From the NCBI RefSeq assembly GCF_963676685.1, contig NC_092356.1, positions 47,083,601-47,147,600 of the forward strand: 64,000 nt of DNA, written 5' to 3'. The position numbers were made by a program, and so were the translations under genes. The notes beneath the pieces are model-generated. The model was not told the origin of the DNA. It ran no database searches and saw only the letters and a program-made list of their open reading frames with translations. Positions 48,301-57,613 of the stretch are shown one piece after another; positions within the stretch are counted from its first letter, which is position 1; each line of letters opens with the position of its first letter. Origin of the DNA: Mytilus edulis. Taxonomy: Eukaryota; Mollusca; Bivalvia; Mytilida; Mytilidae.

Positions 48301-48407
48301 ATGTTAGCGATGGTAGTGTTTTTAGATAACCGATTTTGAAGATTGAGACGTGTGGATACCCTTTGAACAAGTTTGGTATTAAGTAATTTTCCATTTCTAA
48401 GCTTCAT
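45399..48407 (-). CDS. Naiad PLE polyprotein: GIY-YIG endonuclease plus reverse transcriptase, putative selenoprotein
   Basis: 1002 codons from ATG (48407; an in-frame TAA lies just upstream at 48428) to TAA, interrupted only by UGA at codons 55, 86, 97, 522 and 927. Domains: cysteine/histidine zinc-binding N-terminus merged with a GIY-YIG nuclease (IIY at 91-93, YVG at 106-108, Arg117, His121, His138/142, PLGLN near 190); linker with the Naiad-specific CxC motif (CNC, 385-387); RT with YWLPKLHK, motif A FDFSTLYTTLPH (Asp658), motif B GIPMGTNCAPLIADLFLY, motif C YLDD (787-790). UGAs 55, 86, 97 and 522 fall at positions that are Cys in PLE proteins. UGA 927 aligns with Tyr in sister copies. 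N-terminal nuclease order and CxC define the Naiad clade, in which clam and spider members are reported to be selenoproteins. It may be recently active: no frameshift or other stop is seen. Confidence 0.85.
45627..45629 (-). other. In-frame UGA, codon 927 (not at a Cys position)
   Basis: Reads IIRK-UGA-SSTC. The tandem and inverted sister copies both have TAT (Tyr) here, and the 36-kb PLE has Tyr too. This UGA may thus be a new mutation, tolerated because UGA can be decoded, or a real stop removing the last 75 residues. Confidence 0.7.
46842..46844 (-). other. In-frame UGA, codon 522, at a conserved Cys position before the RT
   Basis: Reads PADKAANNIIIV-UGA-RKFYIEVL. In PLE proteins I know, this position is Cys (pattern NN-hydrophobic-V-C-K/R-x-x-Y). 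The frame continues unbroken on both sides into the RT core, so termination here would give a protein with no RT. Confidence 0.8.
48117..48245 (-). other. Cluster of three in-frame UGA codons at zinc-ligand cysteines of the endonuclease
   Basis: UGA at 48243-48245 (codon 55, KCHAKK-UGA-LTC), 48150-48152 (codon 86, ETDIT-UGA-KTN) and 48117-48119 (codon 97, YLLT-UGA-NKPGCG). These are the positions of the conserved Cys residues that precede YVGETG in PLE endonucleases. Neighbouring Cys 50, 58 and 102 remain Cys. Replacement of several but not all ligands by selenocysteine is what has been reported for clam Naiads. Confidence 0.85.
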
Positions 48408-48706
48408 AATTGTTTTGTTAGTGAATTATATAATAAAGGAGCAAAGATATGAACCAGCATACAATAATTGAAGTTATATAAAATGGATAAATTTGTTCGG
48501 CTAAAAATGTCAAACGCTATCAGTATTAAATAGTAGAATGGGGCTGAATATTGAAATACTACTTTTTGATAAATATTCCTAAAGTAATGAATTAGAGCAG
48601 TTCTCGCTCGGACACACACTCCATAATCTAGTATATTATAAGAGCATAAACCTGAAGCACGGGGAGGCACTCTACTGCCTCCACACGGCACTAAAGACAA
48701 ACTCTG
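48408..48706 (-). other. Naiad 5' leader
   Basis: About 300 nt between the element's 5' boundary and the start codon. It contains the perfect hairpin GGAGGCA-GTAGAG-TGCCTCC near 48666-48685. A 98-codon frame here ends in TGA overlapping the main ATG (ATGA), but it begins with TTG and has no recognisable domain. No hammerhead core is seen, in line with what is known of Naiads. Confidence 0.5.
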
Positions 48707-48708
48707 TA

Positions 48709-49602
48709 AAAAATAAAATTGAGAATGGAAATGGGGAATGTGTCAAAGAGACAACAACCCGACCAAATAAAAAACAACAGCAGAGGGTCACCAACAGGTC
48801 TTCAATGTAGCGAGAAATTCCCGCACCCGGAGGCGTCCTTCAGCTGGCCCCTAAACAAATATATACTAGTCCAGTGATAATGAACGCCATACTAATTTTC
48901 AAATTGTACACAAGAAACTAAAATTAAAATAATACAAGACTAACAAAGGCCAGAGGCTCCTGACTTGGGACAGGCGCAAAAATGCGGCGGGGTTAAACAT
49001 GTTTGTGAGATCTCAACCCTCCCCCTATACCTCTAACCAATGTAGTAAAGTAAACGCATAACAATACGCACATTAAAATTCAGTTCAAGAGAAATCCGAG
49101 TCTGATGTCAGAAGATGTAACCAAAGAAAATAAACAAAATGACAATAATACATTAATAACAACAGACTACTAGCAGTTAACTGACATGCCAGCTCCAGAC
49201 TTAAATTAAACTGACTGAAAGATTATGATTTCATCATATGAACATCAGGCACAATCCTTCCCGTTAGGGGTTAAGTATCATACCATCATAACATATATGA
49301 GAAGAACATAACCCGTGTCATGCCAACAACTGTTTTTAGAATAAATGTGTTTAGTTCCGATGCAAAGACCTTATCAGTGACTCAATATTAACGCCAAAAT
49401 ATGCAATCTTTAATGACTTGACAACAGTATCGTAATTATATCCCTTCTTAATAAGTCTATTCAAAGGTTTTGTAAGTTTCTGAGGTGAATACTGACACCT
49501 TTGTGCTTTATAAAGAATATTACCATAAAAAATTGGATGTGAAATACCTGAACGTATTAGAAGTCTGCATGTTGAGCTATATTTACGAATGATGTCTTTA
49601 TA
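48709..49602 (-). mobile_element. Tandem 5'-truncated Naiad copy (pseudo-LTR)
   Basis: Nearly identical to 44757-45642. It covers the last ~80 codons and the 3' UTR and lies head-to-tail with the full-length element. At the codon-927 position it has TAT. Its SECIS equivalent is at 49231-49300, with TAA instead of AAA in the apical bulge; the AA pair that defines SECIS elements is kept. Confidence 0.8.
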
Positions 49603-50745
49603 AAGCTGAATACTAAAATTTATGATAAAAGGGATTATTTTGCATTTCCTATCGTTAATTATCCGTTTTTAGATGGTGACGTTCCCTTGTCACCATCTTA
49701 CAGTGTTTATATATCTCAACTTGTACGATTCGCTCGTGTATGTAACAATGTTTTAGATTTTAACGAGAGAAATTTATGTATTACTGAAAAATTATTACAC
49801 CAGGGTTTTCGATATCACAAACTAGTCAAAACATTTACTAAATTTTATCATCGGTATAAAGACATCATTCGTAAATATAGCTCAACATTCAGACTTCTAA
49901 TACGTTCAGGTATTTCACATCCAGTTTTTTTATGGAAATATTTTTTATAAAGCACAGAGGTGTCAGTATTCACCTCAGAAACTTACAAAACCTTTGAATA
50001 GACTTATTAAGAAGGGATATAATTACGATACTGTTGTCAAGTCATTAAAGATTGCATATTTTGGCGTTAATATTGAGTCACTGATAAGGTCTCTGCATCG
50101 GAACTAAACACATTTATTCTAAAAACAGTTGTTGGCATGACACGGGTTATGTTCTTCTCATATATGTTATGATGGTATGATACTTAACCCCTAACGGGAA
50201 GGATTGTGCCTGATGTTCATATTATGAAATCATAATCTTTCAGTCAGTTTAATTGAAGTCTGGAGCTGGCATGTCAGTTAACTGCTAGTAGTCTGTTGTT
50301 ATTTATGTATTATTGTCATTTTGTTTATTTTCTTTGGTTACATCTTCTGACATCAGACTCGGACTTCTCTTGAACTGAATTTTAATGTGCGTATTGTTAT
50401 GCGTTTACTTTTCTACATTGGTTAGAGGTATAGGGGGAGGGTTGAGATCTCACAAACATGTTTAACCCCGCCGCATTTTTGCGCCTGTCCCAAGTCAGGA
50501 GCCTCTGGCCTTTGTTAGTCTTGTATTATTATAATTTTAGTTTCTTGTGTACAATTTGGAAATTAGTATGGCGTTCATTATCACTGGACTAGTATATATT
50601 TGTTTAGGGGCCAGCTGAAGGACGCCTCCGGGTGCGGGAATTTCTCGCTTCATTGAAGACCTGTTGGTGACCCTCTGCTGTTGTTTTTTAGTTGGTCGGG
50701 TTGTTGTCTCTTTGACACATTCCCCATTTCCATTCTCAATTTTAC
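49603..50745 (+). mobile_element. Inverted 5'-truncated Naiad copy
   Basis: Plus-strand copy that starts inside the RT (equivalent to about 45905) and runs to the 3' end. The junction with the tandem copy near 49602 is head-to-head. The C-terminal RT/thumb frame is open at 49687-49950 and then shifts frame. Its SECIS equivalent is at 50158-50227. The bulged base of helix I is T here instead of G, while the paired bases are unchanged. Confidence 0.8.
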
Positions 50746-51075
50746 AAGAAACAACCTTTTCACACCAATGCGCCATAATTTTTTTCTTCAAAATTTATGT
50801 TCACGATACTCTATGCTTTACAATTTTCTGTTAATCAAGCTTATTATTTGAAGTAAGAATCGAGAGACGTTTTAAACTGGAGAACTTTGTTTAAGCCGAC
50901 TACATTTTATTTGTTTCGTTATACTTTTTACTAAAAATGGAAGAAAATAACTGCAATGAGTATAAACTTAAAAAGGCACTGCATTAATATATATAAGTTT
51001 GCAAATTTTGGGAGAAAAACTGAATACAGAGATATTGTATTACTCGAAATGTGTAAAAAAAACTATATATACTAC

Positions 51076-51757
51076 CTCTAGCATAAAAGGTACTCCCAAG
51101 AGCTCGTTCTACTCCTGCCTCTTCCTTGCTGAGTAACAACATATGATAAGCAGTCAATAACTGCCACGAGGTTTCACTGTTCGATTCCTGTACAGTAGAA
51201 CCTACCCATCCAATTATAAGCTCGTTGTCATTCGAATAAAAGTTGATGGCTGCGTTTATCGTTGTGTTGAAAGGGTCAAGATTGTCTCGATAAGTCCGAA
51301 GATGGGCACGGTACGCCTCACGAGACCGGAAATGATATGGAGATGAAAGAGTTATCCATCCATTTAATGCGTCAAGAGAGGAGTCGGTATCAAGTCGTTT
51401 AGTCTTTAAACTGGTTAAAGCTAGAGGACTCCCTCCTGAGCTGATATATAAAGCAGTTGTCCCTCTTTCTATTTGTAAAGAGTGAACAAGAAGACCAATT
51501 TCGACACTAAACACTATATTTTCTCGTACTTTCTTTGCTTGACACAATATTGCTTCATCTTTTGATATCTTGATTGCATTTTCTATAACCATTGCAATTA
51601 TTGGGATTATAACAAGTCCAATAATTTTTAACATTTGACAATTTTGTCCGCGTTTAGTAGATAAATTTTCACTGAAGAGACTCGTACGTTTGATTCGAGA
51701 TAACATATTGCCATTAGATGTTTCAACTACATGTATAGATTTTTTTCCACACGCCAT
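51076..51757 (-). CDS. GC-B exon 1: cytosolic start, first membrane helix and NIT domain
   Basis: Start chosen at MACGKKSIHVVE, the ATG after which the Lys/Ser/Arg-rich cytosolic leader begins. An ATG 18 codons upstream is also in frame. A hydrophobic helix (about residues 44-60, LKIIGLVIIPIIAMVI) is followed by the NIT domain with QIERGTTALYIS, SREAYRAHLRTYRDN and KEEAGVERALGS. Donor AGAG|GTAGTA, phase 1. With exons 2-6 it forms a membrane receptor with an extracellular NIT sensor and an intracellular guanylate cyclase. GC-A lacks 47 of these codons. The encoded gene spans at least 22.8 kb. Confidence 0.85.
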
Positions 51758-52318
51758 TATCAACACGCACAGAGCGAAATTCTGATATTTAAAATCAAAA
51801 ACAATTTTCAAACATCAAATGAGTAAAACATAAATTTCAACCAAAATGTCCATGCATCAGTATTCGCACTTTTAAAATATTAGACTTTTATATTTTTCAA
51901 AAGTAGATTTCTGGATCCAGAATATTGTCCAGGTGCAATTAAACTGATTCATTCCTTAACTGTCATCTAAATCATGTATTGCTCTCAGCGTAGTAATTTA
52001 AAAGTTTGATCAATAGCATTATGATACTTTACGTAGCAATACGTGATACTTACTTCGCACAAGATTATAATTATGTTTTATACATCGCTATAAATGAATG
52101 TGCATACATTTATTAATGGCACCCTTGTTATTCTTAAAGATAAAGCAATTGATATGATATACAAATAATATATATATTGTAAAATGTGTGTTACAACTGT
52201 TAAATGTTATAACAGTTTTTAGATGTTTATGATAAATTGTTAATGTTGTCAAAGTAGTTAATTTGTTGATTGGTGTTTAATGCCACTTTCAGCACTTGTG
52301 CAAAATCGTGGTTGTTAC
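51758..52318. promoter_or_regulatory. Immediate 5' flank of GC-B, probable promoter region
   Basis: 560 bp of AT-rich sequence between the GC-B start codon and the 44-bp satellite. It does not match the 5' flank of GC-A or copy 0. I cannot point to a specific TATA box or initiator. Promoter function is inferred from position only. Confidence 0.3.
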
Positions 52319-54117
52319 ATTTGTAGTTTGTATTGGTATAGGAATCACAGGTGCACACATACATTTGTAGTTTGTATTGGTATAGGAATCACATGTGCAC
52401 ACATATATTTGTAGTTTGTATTGGTGTAGGAATCACAGGTGCATACATACATTTGTAGTTTGTATTGGTATAGGAATCACAGGTGCACACATACATTTGT
52501 AGTTTGTATTGGTATAGGAATCACAGGTGCACACATACATTTGTAGTTTGTATTGGTATAGGAATCACAGGTGCACACATACATTTGTAGTTTGTATTGG
52601 TATAGGAATCACAGGTGCACACATACATTTGTAGTTTGTATTGGTGTAGGAATCACATGTGCACACATACATTTGTAGTTTGTATTGGTGTAGGAATCAC
52701 AGGTGCACACATACATTTGTAGTTTGTATTGGTGTAGGAATCACAGGTGCACACATACATTTGTAGTTTGTATTGGTGTAGGAATCACAGGTGCACACAT
52801 ACATTTGTAGTTTGTATTGGTGTAGGAATCACAGGTGCACACATACATTTGTAGTTTGTATTGGTGTAGGAATCACAGGTGCACACATACATTTGTAGTT
52901 TGTATTGGTGTAGGTATCACAGGTGCACACATACATTTGTAGTTTGTATTGGTGTAGGAATTACAGGTGCACACATACATTTGTAGTTTGTATTGGTGTA
53001 GGAATCACAGGTGCACACATACATTTGTAGTTTGTATTGGTGTAGGAATCACAGGTGTACACATACATTTGTAGTTTGTATTGGTGTAGGAATCACAGGT
53101 GCACACTTACATTTGTAGTTTGTATTGGTGTAGGTATCACAGGTGCACACATACATTTGTAGTTTGTATTGGTGTTGGAATCACAGGTGCACACATACAT
53201 TTGTAGTTTGTATTGGTGTAGGAATCACAGGTGCACACATACATTTGTAGTTTGTATTGGTGTAGGAATCACAGGTGCACACATACATTTGTAGTTTGTA
53301 TTGGTATAGGAATCACAGGTGCACACATACATTTGTAGTTTGTATAGGTGTAGGAATCACAGGTGCACACATACATTTGTGTTTGTATTGGTGTAGGAAT
53401 CACAGGTGCACACATACATTTGTAGTTTGTATAGGTGTAGGAATCACAGGTGCACACATACATTTTGTAGTTTGTATTTGTGTAGGAATCACAGGTGCAC
53501 ACATGCATTTGTAGTTTGTATTGGTGTAGGAATCACAGGTGCACATATACATTTGTAGTTTGTATTGGTATAGGAATCACAGGTGCACACATACATTTGT
53601 AGTTTGTATTGGTGTAGGAATCATAGGTGCACACATACATTTGTAGTTTGTATTGGTGTAGGAATCACAGGTGCACACATACATTTGTAGTTTGTATTGG
53701 TGTAGGAATCACAGGTTTACACATACATTTGTAGTTTGTATAGGTGTAGGAATCACAGGTGCACACATACATTTGTAGTTTGTATTGGTGTAGGAATCAC
53801 AGGTGCACACTTACATTTGTAGTTTGTATTGGTGTAGGAATTCACATGTGCACACATACATTTGTAGTTTGTATTGGTATAGGTATCACAGGTGCACACA
53901 TACATTTGTAGTTTGTATTGGTGTAGGAATCACAGGTACACACATACATTTGTAGTTTGTATTGGTGTAGGAATCACAGGTACACACATACATTTGTAGT
54001 TTGTATTGGTATAGGTATCACAGGTGCACACATACATTTGTAGTTTGTATTGGTGTAGGAATCACAGGTACACACATACATTTGTAGTTTGTATTGGTGT
54101 AGGAATCACAGGTACAC
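52319..54117. repeat. 44-bp minisatellite, about 41 copies
   Basis: The unit is ATTTGTAGTTTGTATTGGTG followed by TAGGAATCACAGGTGCACAC and ATAC. Variants GGTGTA and GGTATA occur in blocks, with scattered single-base changes and a few one-base indels. The ORFs seen on both strands follow from the repeat and are not genes. It begins about 0.56 kb upstream of the GC-B start. Confidence 0.9.
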
Positions 54118-54443
54118 ACAGAGAACCACGGTGATTGTTAATTATTTCACAGTTAAGGTAAATATGTAGCGTTGTAACCTTTAACATTGTTTTGTCATAC
54201 AGCCTCAATAAGAGGGATGATACGTTGTAAAATTAACACTGATTTATAGCTATCATTTCTTGTTTTCTTTTGAGTAGGACTATACCTTTGGTAAAACTGT
54301 ATCTGCCGTCTCTCTTTTATTCTGTGTATTTAGTGCAGTATCAGACAACTCGTTTTCATAATATTAAAAGCTTTCTTCTTATTAAAAAGTTATCAGGTAT
54401 ATACGGAAGCCGTAAGGGGACACACAAAACATTAGAAAATATT

Positions 54444-54905
54444 TTTTTTAATTCGAGATCACGATAAAACATTACCGTTTTACCGAGATCTCGATAAAAA
54501 ATATATCGTTATCTCGATAAAACGAAATTGTTATATCGAGATCTCGGATTATTAAATCGTTATCTCGATTTATTATATCGTTATCTCGATTTATTATATC
54601 GTTATCTCGATTTATTATTATTACATCGAGATCTCGGATTATTATATCGAGATCTCGGATTATTTAATCGTTATCTCGGATTATCAAATCGTTATCTCGA
54701 TTTATCAAATCGAGATCTCGGATTATTATATTGTTATCTCGGTTTAATATATCGTTATCTCGAGAAAACGAAACTGTTATATCGAGATCTCGGATTATTA
54801 AATCGTTATCTCGGTTTAATATATCGACATCTCGATAAAAAAATATATCGTTATCTCGAGAAAACGAAACTGTTATATTGAGATCTCGGATTATTATATC
54901 CCTAA
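54444..54905. repeat. 21-bp AT-rich satellite with CGAGATCTCG palindromes
   Basis: Alternating words of the form TCGAGATCTCGGATTATTA and TCGTTATCTCGATTTATTATA at about 21-bp spacing. The length being a multiple of three keeps a frame open and gives a false 7-residue protein repeat. The palindromic cores could extrude or bind dimeric proteins, but no function is shown. Confidence 0.8.
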
Positions 54906-55305
54906 CTATTTTTAACCGAAATTCCTTTGTTCAATGCATGGACGACCTGAATACCAAAACATATATATATATATATAAGTATTAAAATACTCAACGTTAT
55001 CTTTTTTTTTATTTTCACGTTACCTTTGCTGTTATTATACCTCATTCGAAAGCCTATTAACACAGGAACAAAAGTTATATAGTCAATATGTTCCGCAACG
55101 CATACTAGAGGAGTAAGGAAGGACATTATGTGAACATTATGAAAAAGCTTATTTTGAATAATGGAGTGAACCTCTGCGACCCGTCAGCCCCTAATTAACT
55201 TTACCACTGGATTTAAAAATTCGACGAGACTAGTACATCATGTGCTATGTTAATTATGTATTATACTGATAGGAAATCAAACGAGAAATTAGCACATTTA
55301 TAACC
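54906..55305. other. No gene seen; TA microsatellite
   Basis: AT-rich sequence with a short TA repeat near 54960. A 74-codon minus-strand ORF at 54902-55126 has no recognisable feature. Confidence 0.45.
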
Positions 55306-55313
55306 CTACTGAG

Positions 55314-56131
55314 CAGGGTTGGCAAAAACCCGGGTTTTATGAGTATTGCCCAGCCCAGTGGGAAATCCTGGGAAAACCCGGGTTTTACTGGGTTTTAGTG
55401 GGTAATACTGGGCAATACTGGGTAATATAAAATCTTTGTTTGAATTTTAAAGAGGATTCAGTGATAAACACAAATGCAATACATTTATTAAATATTTATA
55501 CCCTATTTGTTTGTTTAACATTTGTCTAGATTGGCAAACTGTAAATAGAAAGCAAATAAATCATTTTTTATCAAATGAATACAGCTCCTATTAAGAATTA
55601 ACAATTACATGTATTAAAGAAACATCACATTTAAATAATGTGTATGTACTGTCACTAATTAATAAGTAACTATTCAGATTAGAAGACAGATTTGTTTATG
55701 TGACAATAATCAGTCCTTTCAATTTTATAAGTGTTAATAGCATGACCCTGTAGGGTGTTTATTTACCAATATGAATGTATAACAATTAATATTAACAATT
55801 CACTAAAACACTGCAATAAAATGCATTTTTCAAAGTTTGGATTATTGAATCAATACTTGGTAATTAAAAGGTATCTTTAAATGTGCAAATCTTGTATTCT
55901 GCCTACATATGAAATTAATAGAGAAGAGAATGAATTTTCTAGAAATGACTGTCAATGGTTATCTGTATAAAAAATATATAGCTGTTATACTATGAAACTA
56001 TAGCAAGTCTTTACTATTTTGTGTTAAAATTAGCTTACAAAATCATATTGCCCAGTAATGCCCACTATTTCCCATTTCTGGGAGTATTGCCCAGCCCGGG
56101 AAATCCCGGTGGGTAATATTTGCCAACCCTG
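55314..56131. mobile_element. Non-autonomous hAT transposon
   Basis: Begins CAGGGTTGGCAAAA and ends with the inverted TTGCCAACCCTG. It is flanked on both sides by the 8-bp duplication CTACTGAG (55306-55313 and 56132-56139). Terminal inverted repeats of this sequence with an 8-bp target duplication are diagnostic of hAT elements. Subterminal regions are filled with GGGTAATACTGGGCAAT-like words. The 818-bp interior has no transposase ORF. Confidence 0.9.
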
Positions 56132-56139
56132 CTACTGAG

Positions 56140-57300
56140 TTCTTAAGGGAATAAAAGACACCGGCTCAGTTTGTCAAGAACATGATAACACAATCGTTGG
56201 TCATTTATCTGCGCTACCAGCATTAGGCTTATTAACAGATACTTGTTAATTTTGCGGCAGTGCAGTATTAACATTTGAGGTCAATTTCCTATCACTATAA
56301 ATGGTCAATTTCATTAGCGAATCGTTGAATTTGTAAGACTCGTCCAATTAATGCCAATGTGACAATGGTTCCAACCCGTTCCTTCTTCTTTAAGTTTTCC
56401 ATCAGAATAAAGATGATTAATAACTGGTGCATATATGGCATATTTATTTAAAACTAGTTAATATTTTAGTTATATACAAAACGGTGCACAGAACAGATGT
56501 ATAGTGTTTATATAGCGACACGATGATGTGTGATCTTGTACATCATAACAGAGGTCGGATGGGAAATATTCTACTACTACTACTAAATAAAGTTTAATGG
56601 CGACTACCCTTGCGGGTATTGCGCCAGATTGCCTTATATAAAAACATTTCAAGTAAATGTTTTAAATTTATCATTATTTAGGTGTTAGCCTATATTATAT
56701 ATATTCATATTATAGAAATTTTTTGAGTTTTTTTTTTCCTTAAATTTGATTAATCTTATATATTCTACATATGCCCAAATCAATATTTAAATTAGGTTGA
56801 GTTGCGATGGCGGTTTTCATTGGCTGCTGGAATGGTGCTTTCAAACTCCCATCATCCTATGCGCTAATGCTGCATCCTTTTATCGTCCATCTTTCAAATT
56901 TCTCACTTCGAAAAAGAAAAAGCTATATTTTGTCAACATTTTGATAACATATGTAAATAGATATTGAGAGTCTTTGTACATATATATATATATATATATT
57001 CTTTATTACACGGCATCGTCTTTTGGAGACGAACTAGCAAGAAAACTATGACGATAGCGTATTTTTGTACCAAAACCGAACTTATTTCTTTAAATTTTAG
57101 ATTTGTATATATTTGTAAATAATTGTTATACATAAAAAGAGACATAAAGTAGCCAGCTTAGTTTTTGTATCAATACAAAATATAGTCGTTTGAACTGTTA
57201 GTGTTTCATTTTCAGTGTTTTATATTGCCTGCAGTTAAAGTTTTGTAGTATTTAAATTTTTAAACATTTTTTATCAATATTATGTCATACTTATAATATA
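56140..57300. other. No gene seen
   Basis: AT-rich sequence with a TA microsatellite near 56980. Short ORFs (56470-56652, 56933-57145) have no features. 56560-56640 resembles a decayed interspersed repeat. Confidence 0.45.
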
Positions 57301-57325
57301 GATATGTTGAACACTTGATAAAGTT

Positions 57326-57562
57326 TTGAGAAGCGTTTTAATTGCAGGGGATTCCAACCTGAAGCAGCTTGTACCTATGTTTGATTACACAGTTAGAACA
57401 CTGTGCATACCTGGTGCCAGAGTACAGAATGACTGGAAAGAATTCTATTCCCAACTGATGTCGATGAGTGCAATGAAGACGGAAAACCAAGACCAAATTG
57501 TTCTACATCTAGGTTCGAATGTTGTTTTCGGTGATGTTGAATCAACTTTGACAATTTTTGAG
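57326..57562 (+). CDS. SGNH/GDSL-hydrolase-like exon or fragment
   Basis: Encodes VLIAGDSNLKQL, which matches block I of SGNH hydrolases (catalytic Ser in GDS), and IVLHLGSNVV, which resembles block III (LGSND, Asn in the oxyanion hole). Similarity ends at GAG|GTATGG, a good splice donor. The downstream Asp-His block is not found within the following kilobase. It could be the first coding exon of a gene or a stray fragment. Mobile elements and defence-like loci of molluscs also carry SGNH domains. Confidence 0.5.
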
Positions 57563-57613
57563 GTATGGAGTTTTTACAAAAACGATAATTGGTTTACGAA
57601 AGCAGATATATAA

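Larger units (their letters stand above)
44757..50745 (-). mobile_element. Composite Naiad-type Penelope-like retroelement insertion
   Basis: Three joined copies: a full-length element (44757-about 48707, minus), a 5'-truncated tandem copy upstream (48709-49602, minus) and an inverted 5'-truncated copy (49603-50745, plus). Both outer ends therefore show the same 3' terminus (CTCAATTTTA outward). The tandem partial copy forms a pseudo-LTR, and the inverted partial copy is the other typical PLE by-product. It sits in intron 1 of GC-B in the gene's own orientation. Copy 1 shows the uninterrupted site near 24740. Confidence 0.85.
32445..51757 (-). repeat. Duplicon copy 2, carrying the GC-B gene
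   Basis: Aligns to copy 1 from its left edge (near 32445 against 13940) through exon 1. It is longer than copy 1, mainly because of the Naiad composite (6.0 kb), the nested satellite (1.6 kb), the PLE fragment (0.95 kb), an unidentified 1-kb insert (33680-34690) and a SINE-like insert. Beyond exon 1 the flank does not match copy 0 or copy 1, so the duplication edge or a later replacement lies at the 5' end of the gene. Confidence 0.75.

Noticed and set aside
45399..48407. Ordinary degenerate retroelement with random stop codons
   Set aside because: All five stops are TGA, four fall at conserved Cys sites, there are no frameshifts in 3 kb and a SECIS follows. Random decay would also give TAA, TAG and indels.
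48404..48700. Upstream ORF overlapping the Naiad start codon as ATGA, suggesting termination-reinitiation
   Set aside because: The frame starts with TTG, has no recognisable domain and a composition like non-coding sequence. The overlap can be chance.
52319..54117. CRISPR array
   Set aside because: Repeats follow each other without unique spacers, the period is a constant 44 bp, and the DNA is eukaryotic. It is a minisatellite.
54528..54881. Protein with 7-residue LYRYLDL-type repeats
   Set aside because: Direct product of the 21-bp satellite in one frame; no evidence of a gene.
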